Positions 55,490 through 64,000 of a stretch of 64,000 bases of DNA are shown here, one piece after another. Under the pieces are notes generated by a model that saw only the letters and a list, made by a program, of their open reading frames with translations, did no database searches and had not been told where the DNA came from. This stretch comes from Taxawa tesnikishii (nom. ined.). Its lineage: Eukaryota > Ascomycota > Dothideomycetes > Dothideales. Where the stretch lies: the NCBI GenBank assembly GCA_030247885.1, contig JAPDRO010000019.1, positions 124,001 through 188,000 on the forward strand, given 5' to 3'. The position numbers were made by a program, and so were the translations under genes. The number at the start of each line of letters is the position of its first letter. Position 1 is the first letter of the stretch.

Positions 55490-56690
55490 AGGCTAGGATA
55501 GCCACCACTCCATAAACAAAGCATCCCGCTTTTCAGAAGCAACGAACACGGAAATTCGTCCTCCTCCCACAACACATTCGCTCTCCTCCCCTTCCTTCAC
55601 CACCCTTCCAGACGTGGGATGCAGCCCGGTAAAAGTGGCCTTCGACCTGCTACCCCACTTCACCCGTGTCGTAGGCATGGATTCGGGGGTGGAGATGATC
55701 GTCAGCCGCGAAGCGGGATCCGCGGTACGAGAGTAGGGTGAAGGCGGGTGGGAAAGCTGAGCGCCTGGGGTTTGAAGTCCGGGCTGCGTAGGAGTGTGCG
55801 AAGGCCTTGGATGTCCCCAGGAGGGGGAATGGAGAGGCCGATGTTGTTGTTGTGGGGATGGCCGTAAGTGTGATTTTTCCTTTGCTGCTTAATTGGCAAG
55901 GGGTTTTGTACGCAAGCAAATCGTAGGGCGTCACAGGAGCATCCGAAGAGTGAACATGACAAGAGTGCCAGCGAGCAGATTTTGAACGGGTCAGAAGTGG
56001 GAACAGCGGAGACGAACGCATAGGTTGATGACTCTTTCGTAGGTGCACTGGTTCGACATGGCCGCCTTCTACACCAGCGTCGCAGAAGCGTTGAAGCCTG
56101 ACGGTACGCTAGCAATTCTCACATGTCCCTCCTTGTACTGCTACAAGTCCCACGCACCCACCTCGCCTTTACCTTCCGAGAGTTTTGGACTCTCTAACGC
56201 ATGCCGGCAAAGATCCCTCGAACCCTGCACATGAAGAGATCCAGTCCATCCTCTCCCATCTGGAAAACCACATCCTGGTGCCTCAATACGTGTCGTCAGG
56301 ACACGCCTTGCAAGAGGTCGCTATCTCAACATCCCTCTTCTCTGAACCTGCTCCTCGCCCAACCCCTCCTTCGCCGAATCCTCCTTCGTCAGAAGCGAAT
56401 GGGATGTCGACGGGGTTCGCCTCCGCGCCGCTATTGGTCGATGGAACGCCGGATCCATTCGTGTTTTAGAGATAACAAGTCCGAACGTACTTAGTAAAAC
56501 CTGGAGTGCTTCGAGTATGGTTATCCGGTGGCGTGAAGCGAATAGGGAAACGGCTGAGAAGGGTGAGGTGGAGGAGCGTATCGAGATGACTGTGAGGAGG
56601 CTGAAGGACATGTTGACGAGAGATGGCAGGAGCGAGTTCAAGGTGAGTCCGAGTACCACGCTGTTGCTGATGCGTAAAGCGGCGGAGTGA
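55490..56690 (+). pseudogene. SAM-dependent methyltransferase (trans-aconitate/Crg1-like), broken
   Basis: Motif I DVGCSPVKVAFDLL with FTRVVGMDSGVEM, then EADVVVVGMA joined by a good intron (55864-56042, GTAAGT) to VHWFDMAAFYTSVAEALKPDGTLAI, the motif of Crg1/TMT1-type methyltransferases. The C-terminal SMVIRWREAN and SEFKVSPSTTLLLMRKAAE are also typical. The parts lie in at least three frames: a switch near 55730, one near 56190 and one near 56470, plus an in-frame TAG near 55792 between EVRAA and ECAKALDV. The density exceeds that of neighbours, so true decay is more likely here than elsewhere, though sequence error may contribute. The start is unclear. Confidence 0.7.
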
Positions 56691-57661
56691 TTGTTGTTAG
56701 TGCTTACGTGGGGGCGTAAGGCGTGCTGGGTTGGTTTGCAAGGATTGCTTCCTAGGTCGCAACAATCGCGAAGTCATTGGTTCCGGATCCCGTCGTGCCT
56801 TCGTCAAGTGTGCCTTTGCAGATGAAGTTCTTGTTGCTTGTTCCATGGTAGTAAGGTTCAGTTTCCCGGCTTTGCTGGACGGATCCTTGAGCTGCTGATG
56901 TTTCTGCTAGCCGAAGCGGTGATCTTGAGTTTTGGCAGTTGCCGGATATAGTAGAGCAACCGATGTTCCTCAGCCGCGAGGACGCTCTTGACGAACAAGA
57001 GGCCGAGAGCGTAAAACATCACGTCGTTCATCGTAAGAGTGCTCGAGTATGTCAAACGGGCGTGTGGTAGGTGGTCGAGACGAGGGGACGGGAAACAGGA
57101 TTGAAGAGAGGGAGACGAGGACGAGAGAGCGAGATAAGTAAAGACGACCTACCATTCGCAGCGCGGGGCAAGGCCGCAGGATTTGGGAATACGAGCGATG
57201 AGCGGTGCTGACAGGCTAGTGAGCGGTATAGCTGGGCCTGACAGTGTGCAGGCTGCAGCGCCCGCGAGCAAGCCACCGACAGTCTGGAGCATGGCTTGCT
57301 TGACGCTAGCGGAGGAGTCCGAGCCGTTGGCTTGCTTGCATGCAATCGGCTGTAGAGCGCTCAGTCTAACCCGATTCCGTAGGCAGATGTGGAGTTGTCC
57401 GAGGCGCAACAGATCGTGGTTGCTCAAGCCCTCATGCCGCTGGCTGTTGCCGACATGATCGTATCCTTATCCTTATCTAAATAACGTGGTCTTGTGCCAG
57501 AATCTCGAATAGGCACAACAGACTGTCCATGATCAAGCTGCCGTTACTTTTCGGTCCGAATCCTCAATTATCGAGAGTTTGCGCGGAGGAAAGCGACCGT
57601 TGTTCTACGAATAGAAAGCACTAAACAGACGACATATTCACTTTATATTTTCGATACGGTC
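56691..57661. other. Region with unassigned minus-strand coding-like stretches
   Basis: Minus strand 57427-57149 (CKQANGSDSSASVKQAML, then VGGLLAGAAACTLSG) and 57040-56858 (VMFYALGLLFVKSVLAAEEH) look protein-like and have a GTAGGT donor near 57150. I cannot build a coherent gene or recognise a family. Confidence 0.3.
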
Positions 57662-58335
57662 CTAGCTTTCGGTTATAGTGCCCGGGAGGACTGCACGCGC
57701 TTTTCGGAGCAGTTCTAACGAGACACACGGCGTGTAGAAGACGTTGTGCGCTCCTTGCGATAGCTCGGATTGTCGGCCATGGCGTGTAGCGTTGAAGGCA
57801 CAATCTTGATTTCTGTGACCCGGTGCACGTGTATCGCCATCGAGTGTCGTAGAAGGAGAGGAATTCTCGGCTGGCAGCGCAACTGTAACACCTTTCTGGC
57901 AACGGGAGATTAGTGTGTATGCAAAGGTGCTGCGGAAATTTGTCGTATGTATTATGTCTATCGTGGAGCTGTCAAGACCCGAATAAGCAGCATCGTTGCT
58001 TGCCAGAGAAGTCATGCTGGCTACAGGGTAAAGGCAGCAGGCCCACTGGTGGACGTGCCGGATGTGAGCATGATGAAGAATGTACGGTCAGGATCCTCAT
58101 CTGCAGGTCCCGACATGTTCTCATCTCCATCTTGCCATGCGAAACGCGTTGCTGCGATTCTGATCCTGGTCCTTTTTGGGACCACGATCGACCGCATTAC
58201 AACAAGTGGAGCAGAGTGGGCCGGGAATGCGTTCAGAAGCAGAATGCAGGTCAGGAACGCGATGCGCTTGGTTGCGGCAACGGAGTTGTGTAGCTGTTTG
58301 GTTGTGGCTCGAGATGGACCGGTTCGAGCGCGCAT
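57662..58335 (-). CDS. Possible small secreted or membrane-anchored protein, unknown
   Basis: An ATG at 58335 gives a basic N-terminus and a hydrophobic segment (RIAFLTCILLLNAFPAHSAP, about residues 25-44) like a signal sequence, then RTRIRIAATRFAWQDGDEN and a stop at 58021. A second minus-strand frame follows at once (58015-57662: STIDIIHTTNFRSTFAYTLI, FYTPCVSLELLRKARAV), and a third, Cys-rich one overlaps it to 57621. One of the two probably follows by splicing; which one is unclear. No family recognised. Confidence 0.3.
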
Positions 58336-59380
58336 CTGTACCGAGGTTGGAAAAGGGCAACCGGCGACTTTTTGTTTCCCGATGCAACACGTGCATGCTT
58401 CAAGCAGGACCTGATCAGATGGGGTGCGATCTGCGGGGTGGGGAACAAGCTTTTGGTCGGTCTGTTGCTTGGCAGACACACCGCGGGGAACGGCTGGAGT
58501 CTGGCCCCTGGATCTCAAAGGCCGACAGCGAAGAGCTGAACTCTGCCTTTCGTCTCCTTGCTTGTCTGTTGCCGATACCGTGACTTTTTGCAGATGGCAG
58601 CGGGACCATGTCTGAGCAGCACCTCGAGCAGGACATGAGAGGATCCAGTAGCGTATGGGAACGCAGGGATTGGGCATCCGAAGCACTTTCACAGGCCCAC
58701 TTGTGAGCCAAGACACGGGGACGGGCAAGCGGGTGAGCTGGATTTAGCACCAGCACCGGCGCCAGTACCAACCGAACCGCCAAGCCAACTCCGCCAGCAG
58801 TGTGGGAGCCGCTCGTTCGGTGCATGTGCTGTCGAAATGTGCCTCTTGTGACAGCGCGCGTTGGCGCCCACTGGGCTGCGTTCGAGCCCATCTACTCGTA
58901 CCGCAGCACCACAGCACCACCCACAGCACTGCTGTTAGCGTGAGCCTACCACACACGTCCCCGCCGACATGCACTTCCTTCTGCCTTCTTCGCCGCCAAT
59001 GCCTCCAGACTCTCAAAACCCTCTCGACGCTCCGTTTCCCCTCCATCCGCCTTGAACATATACCTGCTCCTCCAAGTCTGTCGCTATGGTTGTCTAACTT
59101 CTTCTGCCTGCGAGCATTCACCCTTCGCCTTTCGACCTACCGCCGTACCACCACGCCTGAGACAGCTCGCCAGCCATCGACGCTGTCGTGTACCTCAACC
59201 TCTCACCTGCTTTGTCCGTCTCCTCCATTCTTTGTGCGTGACGGCCGGTATCACGTTCGCTACGACCGAATAACGCACCGTCAAAGCGTGTGCTCTTACA
59301 CCCACTGGATACACCTTCGAGAAACCACCATACCGTTATCTCAACCATTCCCTGGACATAACTTAGAAAGAGCTTCGAAC
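58336..59380. promoter_or_regulatory. Upstream region and long leader of GH43-like gene
   Basis: About 1 kb. From about 58802 the GH43 frame is open for 190 codons without an ATG, rich in Ser, Thr, Pro and His; I read it as a pyrimidine-rich 5' leader. No other gene supported. Confidence 0.45.
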
Positions 59381-60736
59381 ATGGGACGGGAGGAGGCGCT
59401 GGCCGAGAAGGTCGGCGAATACAACCAGTTCGATCAGTCGTCGCAAGAGTTGTCTTTCTTCCAACGGAATTTCTACCGGCCCAGCGATCATGACCGGGAA
59501 GGCGCGATCCAGCACCGCTTCTCTCTTCTCTCCCGCGGGGCTCTCATCTGCGCCGGCGGCTTCTGCATCATCATGCTCGCCGTCCTAGCCACCCTGTTGG
59601 GCGTCTTCCTCGACCGACATCACAAGCAGGTCGAGTATATGCGACGTATGCCCGTACGGCAAGCCCTCGTTGCAAACTTCCCCGACCCGACCATCCTGCA
59701 GCACAACGGGACATGGTACGCCTTTGCGACGAACAATGCAGCAGGCATCCTAGAGCAGCCGACCAACTCTTCATCCTACGAATACGGAACCAGCAACGTG
59801 CAAGTTGCAACCAGCACAGACTTCGTCAACTGGACCCTGCTCAGCTCCTCCTACGACCCGCTCCCACGCACCGGCGAGTGGGTGCAACAAGGCCTCACAG
59901 AGCGACCACCGCCAATCCCGCGTGCCAACGTCTGGGCACCTGCCGTCCTCCAGCGTCCCTCGGATGGGAAGTTCATCATGTACTACTCCGCCTCAGCCAG
60001 CAACGCAACCCGCTCGCACTGTCTCGGAGGTGCCATCTCCAATACTTCCTCGCCCTTGGGCCCCTACGAACCGCTCCCCACCCCTCTCGCCTGCCCAATC
60101 CCCGCCGGCGGCGCCATCGACCCGGCCACCTTCGTCGATACAGACGACAGCATCTACGTCCTCTGGAAAGTCGACGGCAACAACGTCGGGCACGGGGGTT
60201 CATGCGGAAACATGGTGGACCCACAAGTCCCCACACCGATCCGTCTGCAACGCATGCGCTCCGACGGCGTCACCCCGGACGGCGAACCCATCACTATTCT
60301 TGACAGGACCAAGGACGACGGCCCGCTCGTCGAGGCCCCGGAACTGGTGAAAAGCAAGGAGGGCGTCTACTTCCTCTTCTTCAGCTCCGGGTGCACGCGC
60401 GCGCCCACGTACGACTTGAAATACGCCTGGAGCTATAACATTTCCGGTCCCTACACGCGCGCCGCACTGCCCCTATTGTCCACCGGGGACTGGGGGCTTC
60501 TGGCCCCGGGTAGCGTGGGTGTTGCGAGGGCCGAGGAAGATGTGAATGGGACGGAGGTGTGGAGGATGGCGTTCCATGCACGCGTGACGACGAATTTTGG
60601 CCGCGTGAGGAGTATGTGGACGGCTGGGCTCACGTTCAATGGGACGGCGGCTTTTTGCAGAAGGTTTATACTGAGGAGGCGACGGGGTGATGTCCTAGCT
60701 TGGGAAGGTGCCCGAAGAGCACTGATGAGGTTATGA
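59381..60736 (+). CDS. Membrane-anchored glycoside hydrolase family 43-like protein
   Basis: ATG at 59381 (MGREEALAEKVGEYN). A cytosolic N-terminus of about 50 residues is followed by one membrane anchor (ALICAGGFCIIMLAVLATLL), then a five-blade propeller: the catalytic Asp in NFPDPTILQHNGTWYAFAT, IPRANVWAPAVLQ, the pKa-modulating Asp in GAIDPATFVDTDDSIY, and the catalytic Glu in LVEAPELVKSKEGVYFLF. GH43 enzymes cleave arabinan and xylan side chains; the type II anchor would hold this one at the cell surface or in the secretory pathway. The annotated end is Arg-rich (60736); one missing base near 60646 would give GGFLQKVYTEEATG and a stop at 60690 (436 residues), which looks more natural. Confidence 0.85.
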   Translation: MGREEALAEKVGEYNQFDQSSQELSFFQRNFYRPSDHDREGAIQHRFSLLSRGALICAGGFCIIMLAVLATLLGVFLDRHHKQVEYMRRMPVRQALVANFPDPTILQHNGTWYAFATNNAAGILEQPTNSSSYEYGTSNVQVATSTDFVNWTLLSSSYDPLPRTGEWVQQGLTERPPPIPRANVWAPAVLQRPSDGKFIMYYSASASNATRSHCLGGAISNTSSPLGPYEPLPTPLACPIPAGGAIDPATFVDTDDSIYVLWKVDGNNVGHGGSCGNMVDPQVPTPIRLQRMRSDGVTPDGEPITILDRTKDDGPLVEAPELVKSKEGVYFLFFSSGCTRAPTYDLKYAWSYNISGPYTRAALPLLSTGDWGLLAPGSVGVARAEEDVNGTEVWRMAFHARVTTNFGRVRSMWTAGLTFNGTAAFCRRFILRRRRGDVLAWEGARRALMRL

Positions 60737-61364
60737 TTCTGGTGTTTTCTTTTTTTTTTTTCTTTTTTTTCTTTTGTCGGCTTTGAAAGCATGGCGTTGG
60801 TGGTATGCTGGCACTCCCTGGATTGAGAGTACAGGAACATGTGGGCAGGCATCTGCGGCGTTTCAAGGATGCTGCTTGACGTTTTGACGACGGGATAGAG
60901 GCATGGGCATGGTTGTCTACCACCTCTCTTTTGTTGAGTTTGGTACAGGGTATATACCATACAGGACATATCAATGCCTGAGAGCAGATGTTCTCAAAAC
61001 ATGCAAGAGACATCCAACAGCCCCTTCACTTGTCCCTGTTTCATAAGCGGTCAGTCAAACCATCAACCACCGCCACTTTCTCAATGAGCAAGGATTGGGT
61101 GGGGTAGTTGTGATTCATGATGTATAGTAGTTTTGCCGTGGGACGGTAGTGGAAAGGTGGAAGCACCTTTTCCGCGTCTTGCATGCCCATCTTCCATCGG
61201 GACAGTAAACCATAGATCCGGTATGGTCTCAACAAGCAAGGGATGGAACAAGATAACTGTCTGACTCGCACATGCAATCGCCTCTCCCATCTCATCAGCC
61301 TTGGTTCCGCTACTCTCGTTCATCAGGCCCCATCTCTTCCGCTGCCTCCCTACTTGTCTTGAAG
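60737..61364. other. Intergenic with poly-pyrimidine tract
   Basis: It starts with a T-rich run (about 60747-60777, mostly T with single C). No gene supported; the minus-strand frame 61323-61041 has no recognisable domain. Confidence 0.45.
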
Positions 61365-61710
61365 ATGCCTTTCATCGATCCTCTCCCTGAAGCAGCATAC
61401 GCTGCATCCCCTTTCCTCTTTCCCACTTTGATCGGTAGCGATTTGCTCCCACAAGTCCATCCGAAACCGGCCTGGCTCAATCGTGACGGCTTCACCGCAC
61501 GAGAGTTTAGCAACCCATCTACCTCGATACACAAGTGAGGAGACTTGTTCCACTTCAGCTCCTGCAGTGACGACTTTCACGATTTCCACTTCGCGGCATA
61601 CGCGTGTCAATATTCGGGGTGGAACCGCATCGTTACGTCTAGACGGAGCCATTGCACCCTTGGAAGTTGTCAAGAAAGCGCGGATGCTGAAGCAGATGCT
61701 CGGTAACTAG
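61365..61710 (+). CDS. Possible small unknown protein
   Basis: An ATG at 61365 gives MPFIDPLPEAAYAASPFLF and PKPAWLNRDGFTAREFSNP, then stops; the next frame continues with TSAPAVTTFTISTSRHTRVN and ends LEVVKKARMLKQMLGN at 61710. Joining them needs two more bases (or one fewer), so the link is uncertain. The minus strand has an overlapping frame of similar quality (61673-61350). Family unknown. Confidence 0.3.
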
Positions 61711-61921
61711 AAAACGAGACCAGCGAGTGTGCGTCCATGTGGTTGTTATATCCGGGTTCTTCGATTGTAGCGGTGACGTTCCACGATCCACGTTTCGGTT
61801 GAAAGCTTGACATCGTGTTACTGCGATCAGCTTGTCGCTTCTGGCATGTTCCACCAACATCAACAGAAATCTTCGCACTTGGGAGAGACGATTCGGGCTA
61901 AACGATCTGGAACGGTCCCGC

Positions 61922-64000
61922 TCAGGACCAGCGCTGAAGTAAATTGTCCCATTCACCCCAATCCGTTGGACTCAGGCATGTGGCCACGTCGCCAAAGAGC
62001 GGTCCATCAAGGTCAAGAAGTGGATAATTCGACAAAGGCCCTGTGCCTTGCTGCCAATCAGCAGCCGGGTGCCCATAATCTGTAGTATTCTCTGCAGAAC
62101 CAGCCCCATCGCCCTCAAGGTGGGCAGCAGGCTTCGCTTGATGCCAATTTGTCTTTGTTCCAGAAGGGAGTATTGACATAAAGAAGGGCGCAGAGGGTGG
62201 AGGCATCTTCTGACGAGCGAACTCCGCTTCACGGGCTTGCCACGCCTTGACAGCAAGGTTAGTCACAGCCGAATATAAAGCGCTTCTGCTACTTGTCAGG
62301 ATTTCCGGCCAGCAGCGAAATGTGTCGTCGACCGCCTTCCAGGCCCTGTCTGACTGTACTCCGATTGCACGAGTGCGTAGCTCGCTGAGTAGGTATATAA
62401 ACGCATGCCTGGACGCTGTCAGCTGAGCCTTTGACGCATCATAGACAGCTCGAACCATTGGAAAGCATTGCTTATGTGCCAAACAAAGCCTTGCATCGAC
62501 TCGGTGCTCAAGATAAGGTTGTAGTGCTCTATTGAGGAACAAGAGATATCAAACAGCATGTCCTTCTCGTTTTGGGGCATGTTTACTCCCTTGTCAGCAT
62601 ATCGACGCGGATGGTGCGCGCGCAACCGCATAATCCAAAGCGATACCTTAACAACCGATCCGGCCAGCAGGTGCAAGGGGATCGACAGGTCGAGTTTCTT
62701 TAGGATTGATTGTTCCATATGGTTTCCGAATTCATCTAGCAGTCTGTCGGTTTGTGCGAGTGAAACTTCACCACTAGACAGTTTCGCCCAGCCGCTATCA
62801 AAGGTTCCAATTGGGCTGCTCATCCCGCTTCGTATAAACCTCCCGATCTCATAACGCACAAGAACAAAGACCATCTCCGTGGGACCGGTGTACTCGACGG
62901 GGAACACTTTCATGCTGGGATAGAGTTCACTGTCGTTCACGTTCCTCGGCGGCCTCATCTCAAATACATCAGGCACACCTTGTAGCGCTGTCGAGGCCAT
63001 CTCCGCCGCGCGAGCATCCAAGATCTTGATTTGCATGAGCAATCGGCATCGCATCTCTGCCTCGAATAACGACATGCTAGTGTCTGCACCGACGTTCAGA
63101 TGAAGCCCAATGCGCTGTGCAATGCGAATGGCGATTCCAGTTAGTATCCAAAAGGTGCTGTGATCGTGCGTCTCACGTGCAGAGATCTGTAGTTGACAGT
63201 CAAAAACTTCGTCCGACATCAAGTATTGGTTACAGTAGGCCAGCTGCGAATAATGCACTTACCAGGAAAACAGTGTAAGCCTGCAGTGTCATCAACTCTG
63301 AAGAACTTAGATATTTGGCCTTCAACAGAGCGCGGCGAGCACCAAGCTGATATCTCGCAAGAAGTGCCGATCTTGATTCACCAAATGTGCTCTGGCATAC
63401 GGAGTTGGATAATGAGGTTATTGCGGAGGAATAGATGGCGAAAAGAAGAGCGTTAACCTCTCTCGACACGTTTTCCAGATCGCTGCTTGCTTCGAGTACC
63501 AGCTGTTGTACCGAGGGTGAATGCAGAATCTTTGTGAGGGGATGCACGTTGTTGAGAAACGTTTGCCACAAGCGAAACATGTGCACGGTTGAAGGGTGAG
63601 TTGTAGGCAAGGCTGCGCTTTCCGAGTCCACCCCAAGAACAAGGTCGTTTGCACCAGGAGATTGATCGTCGGACAAGGACAGATTCTGCGCATCTTCATT
63701 GCGATCCGGAAAGGGCTCCTGCAGAAGGCCTTTTGGATCGTGGACCTTCGCGTATAGTTAGCAAATGGGCGATGAACAGTAATGAGGGCACCAAACCTCT
63801 TCGGCCAGAATCGCAGTCCACAGATTGCTAGAGGCTAAGTTCAACGTGTGCAAGCGGCTTCCGCAAGATCAACACGTACTTCTCAAACAACCTCGACTTT
63901 CCCTCTTGGACGATGAGCCGACCCATGGCTGCACGAACAGAAGCATCTCCAGCGGGCTCTGAGCTCGAAGAATGGGTTGCGGCCCTCCGATGATCTGATT
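61922..64000 (-). CDS. Fungal-specific transcription factor domain protein, 5' end cut
   Basis: The N-terminus, with any zinc cluster, lies beyond the right edge. Exons seen: 64000-63881, 63827-63797, 63745-63263, 63186-62447, 62408-61922. The fungal TF domain is clear: HPLTKILHSPSVQQLVLEA, ARRALLKAKYLSSSELMTLQ, FWILTGIAIRIAQRIGLHLN, AEMRCRLLMQIKILDARAAE. The reading frames and phases fit exactly throughout. The last intron is only 38 bp (62446-62409; GTCTAT, GCTGACA branch, CAG) but gives the perfect join FQWFEL-HAFIYLLSELRTRA. It is a probable nuclear regulator with unknown targets. Confidence 0.85.

Noticed and set aside
58802-59380. 190-codon extension of the GH43-like protein upstream of its ATG
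   Set aside because: The frame is open but has no ATG before 59381 and a leader-like Ser/Thr/Pro/His composition.
48322-64000. Secondary-metabolite gene cluster
   Set aside because: A methyltransferase, a regulator and a glycosyltransferase occur, but there is no polyketide synthase, NRPS, terpene cyclase or other backbone enzyme.
1-64000. tRNA genes and transposons
   Set aside because: GTTCGA-type B-box-like strings were seen (for example near 19547 and 58321) but without a matching A box or cloverleaf. No transposase, reverse transcriptase or terminal repeats were found.

Overview
The window is chromosomal DNA of a filamentous ascomycete (Pezizomycotina, most likely a Dothideomycete; the class is inference). 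The signs are many introns of about 50-60 bp with GTAAGT-type donors and CTGAC-like branch points, moderately GC-rich coding sequence, a HET-domain gene, fungal Zn2Cys6-type regulators, DUF4419, hydrophobin-like secreted proteins, and Ascomycota versions of TAF5, MED11, POM152, COG5, DHH1 and MAM33. I see no transposon, virus-like element, rRNA, convincing tRNA, CRISPR array or biosynthetic cluster.

Layout. 1-2.2 kb: the 3' end of an oxysterol-binding protein gene, then a poorly preserved unknown gene. 2.8-11 kb: mitochondrial aconitase (-), BUD20 (+), MOG1 (+), a SprT-protease/HMG-box protein (-) and a small SET-domain protein (-). 12-16.5 kb: DUF4419 (-), an interrupted HET gene (+) and an unknown spliced gene (-). 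17.3-27.6 kb: nucleoporin POM152 (-), a UCH-type deubiquitinase (+), a rhomboid protease (-) and the DEAD-box helicase DHH1 (+). 29-36 kb: a small conserved protein (+), a class II aldolase-like protein (-), an ABM/Dabb-like protein (+) and a Zn2Cys6 regulator (-). 36.5-46.5 kb: a dense housekeeping block with the citrate carrier CTP1 (-) head to head with MAM33 (+), COG5 (+), and TAF5 (-) head to head with MED11 (+). 47-64 kb: a looser accessory stretch with two hydrophobin-like genes, a GT25-like glycosyltransferase, a hydrophilic stress-type protein, a broken SAM methyltransferase, a membrane-anchored GH43-like protein, and a fungal-type regulator that runs off the right edge.

The genes do not form one pathway. 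Two short divergent promoters do pair functionally related genes: CTP1/MAM33 (both mitochondrial, 277 bp) and TAF5/MED11 (both RNA polymerase II initiation, 383 bp).

The strongest unexpected signal concerns the sequence itself. At least fifteen otherwise conserved genes lose frame by exactly one missing base, repeatedly at runs of four or five G/C where one more base restores the conserved protein. Because the sign is always the same and essential genes are hit, I read this as base-calling or assembly undercalls, not pseudogenes. The most interesting biological candidate is the 1.26-kb first intron of TAF5, which holds a long open frame that would give TAF5 a different disordered N-terminus.
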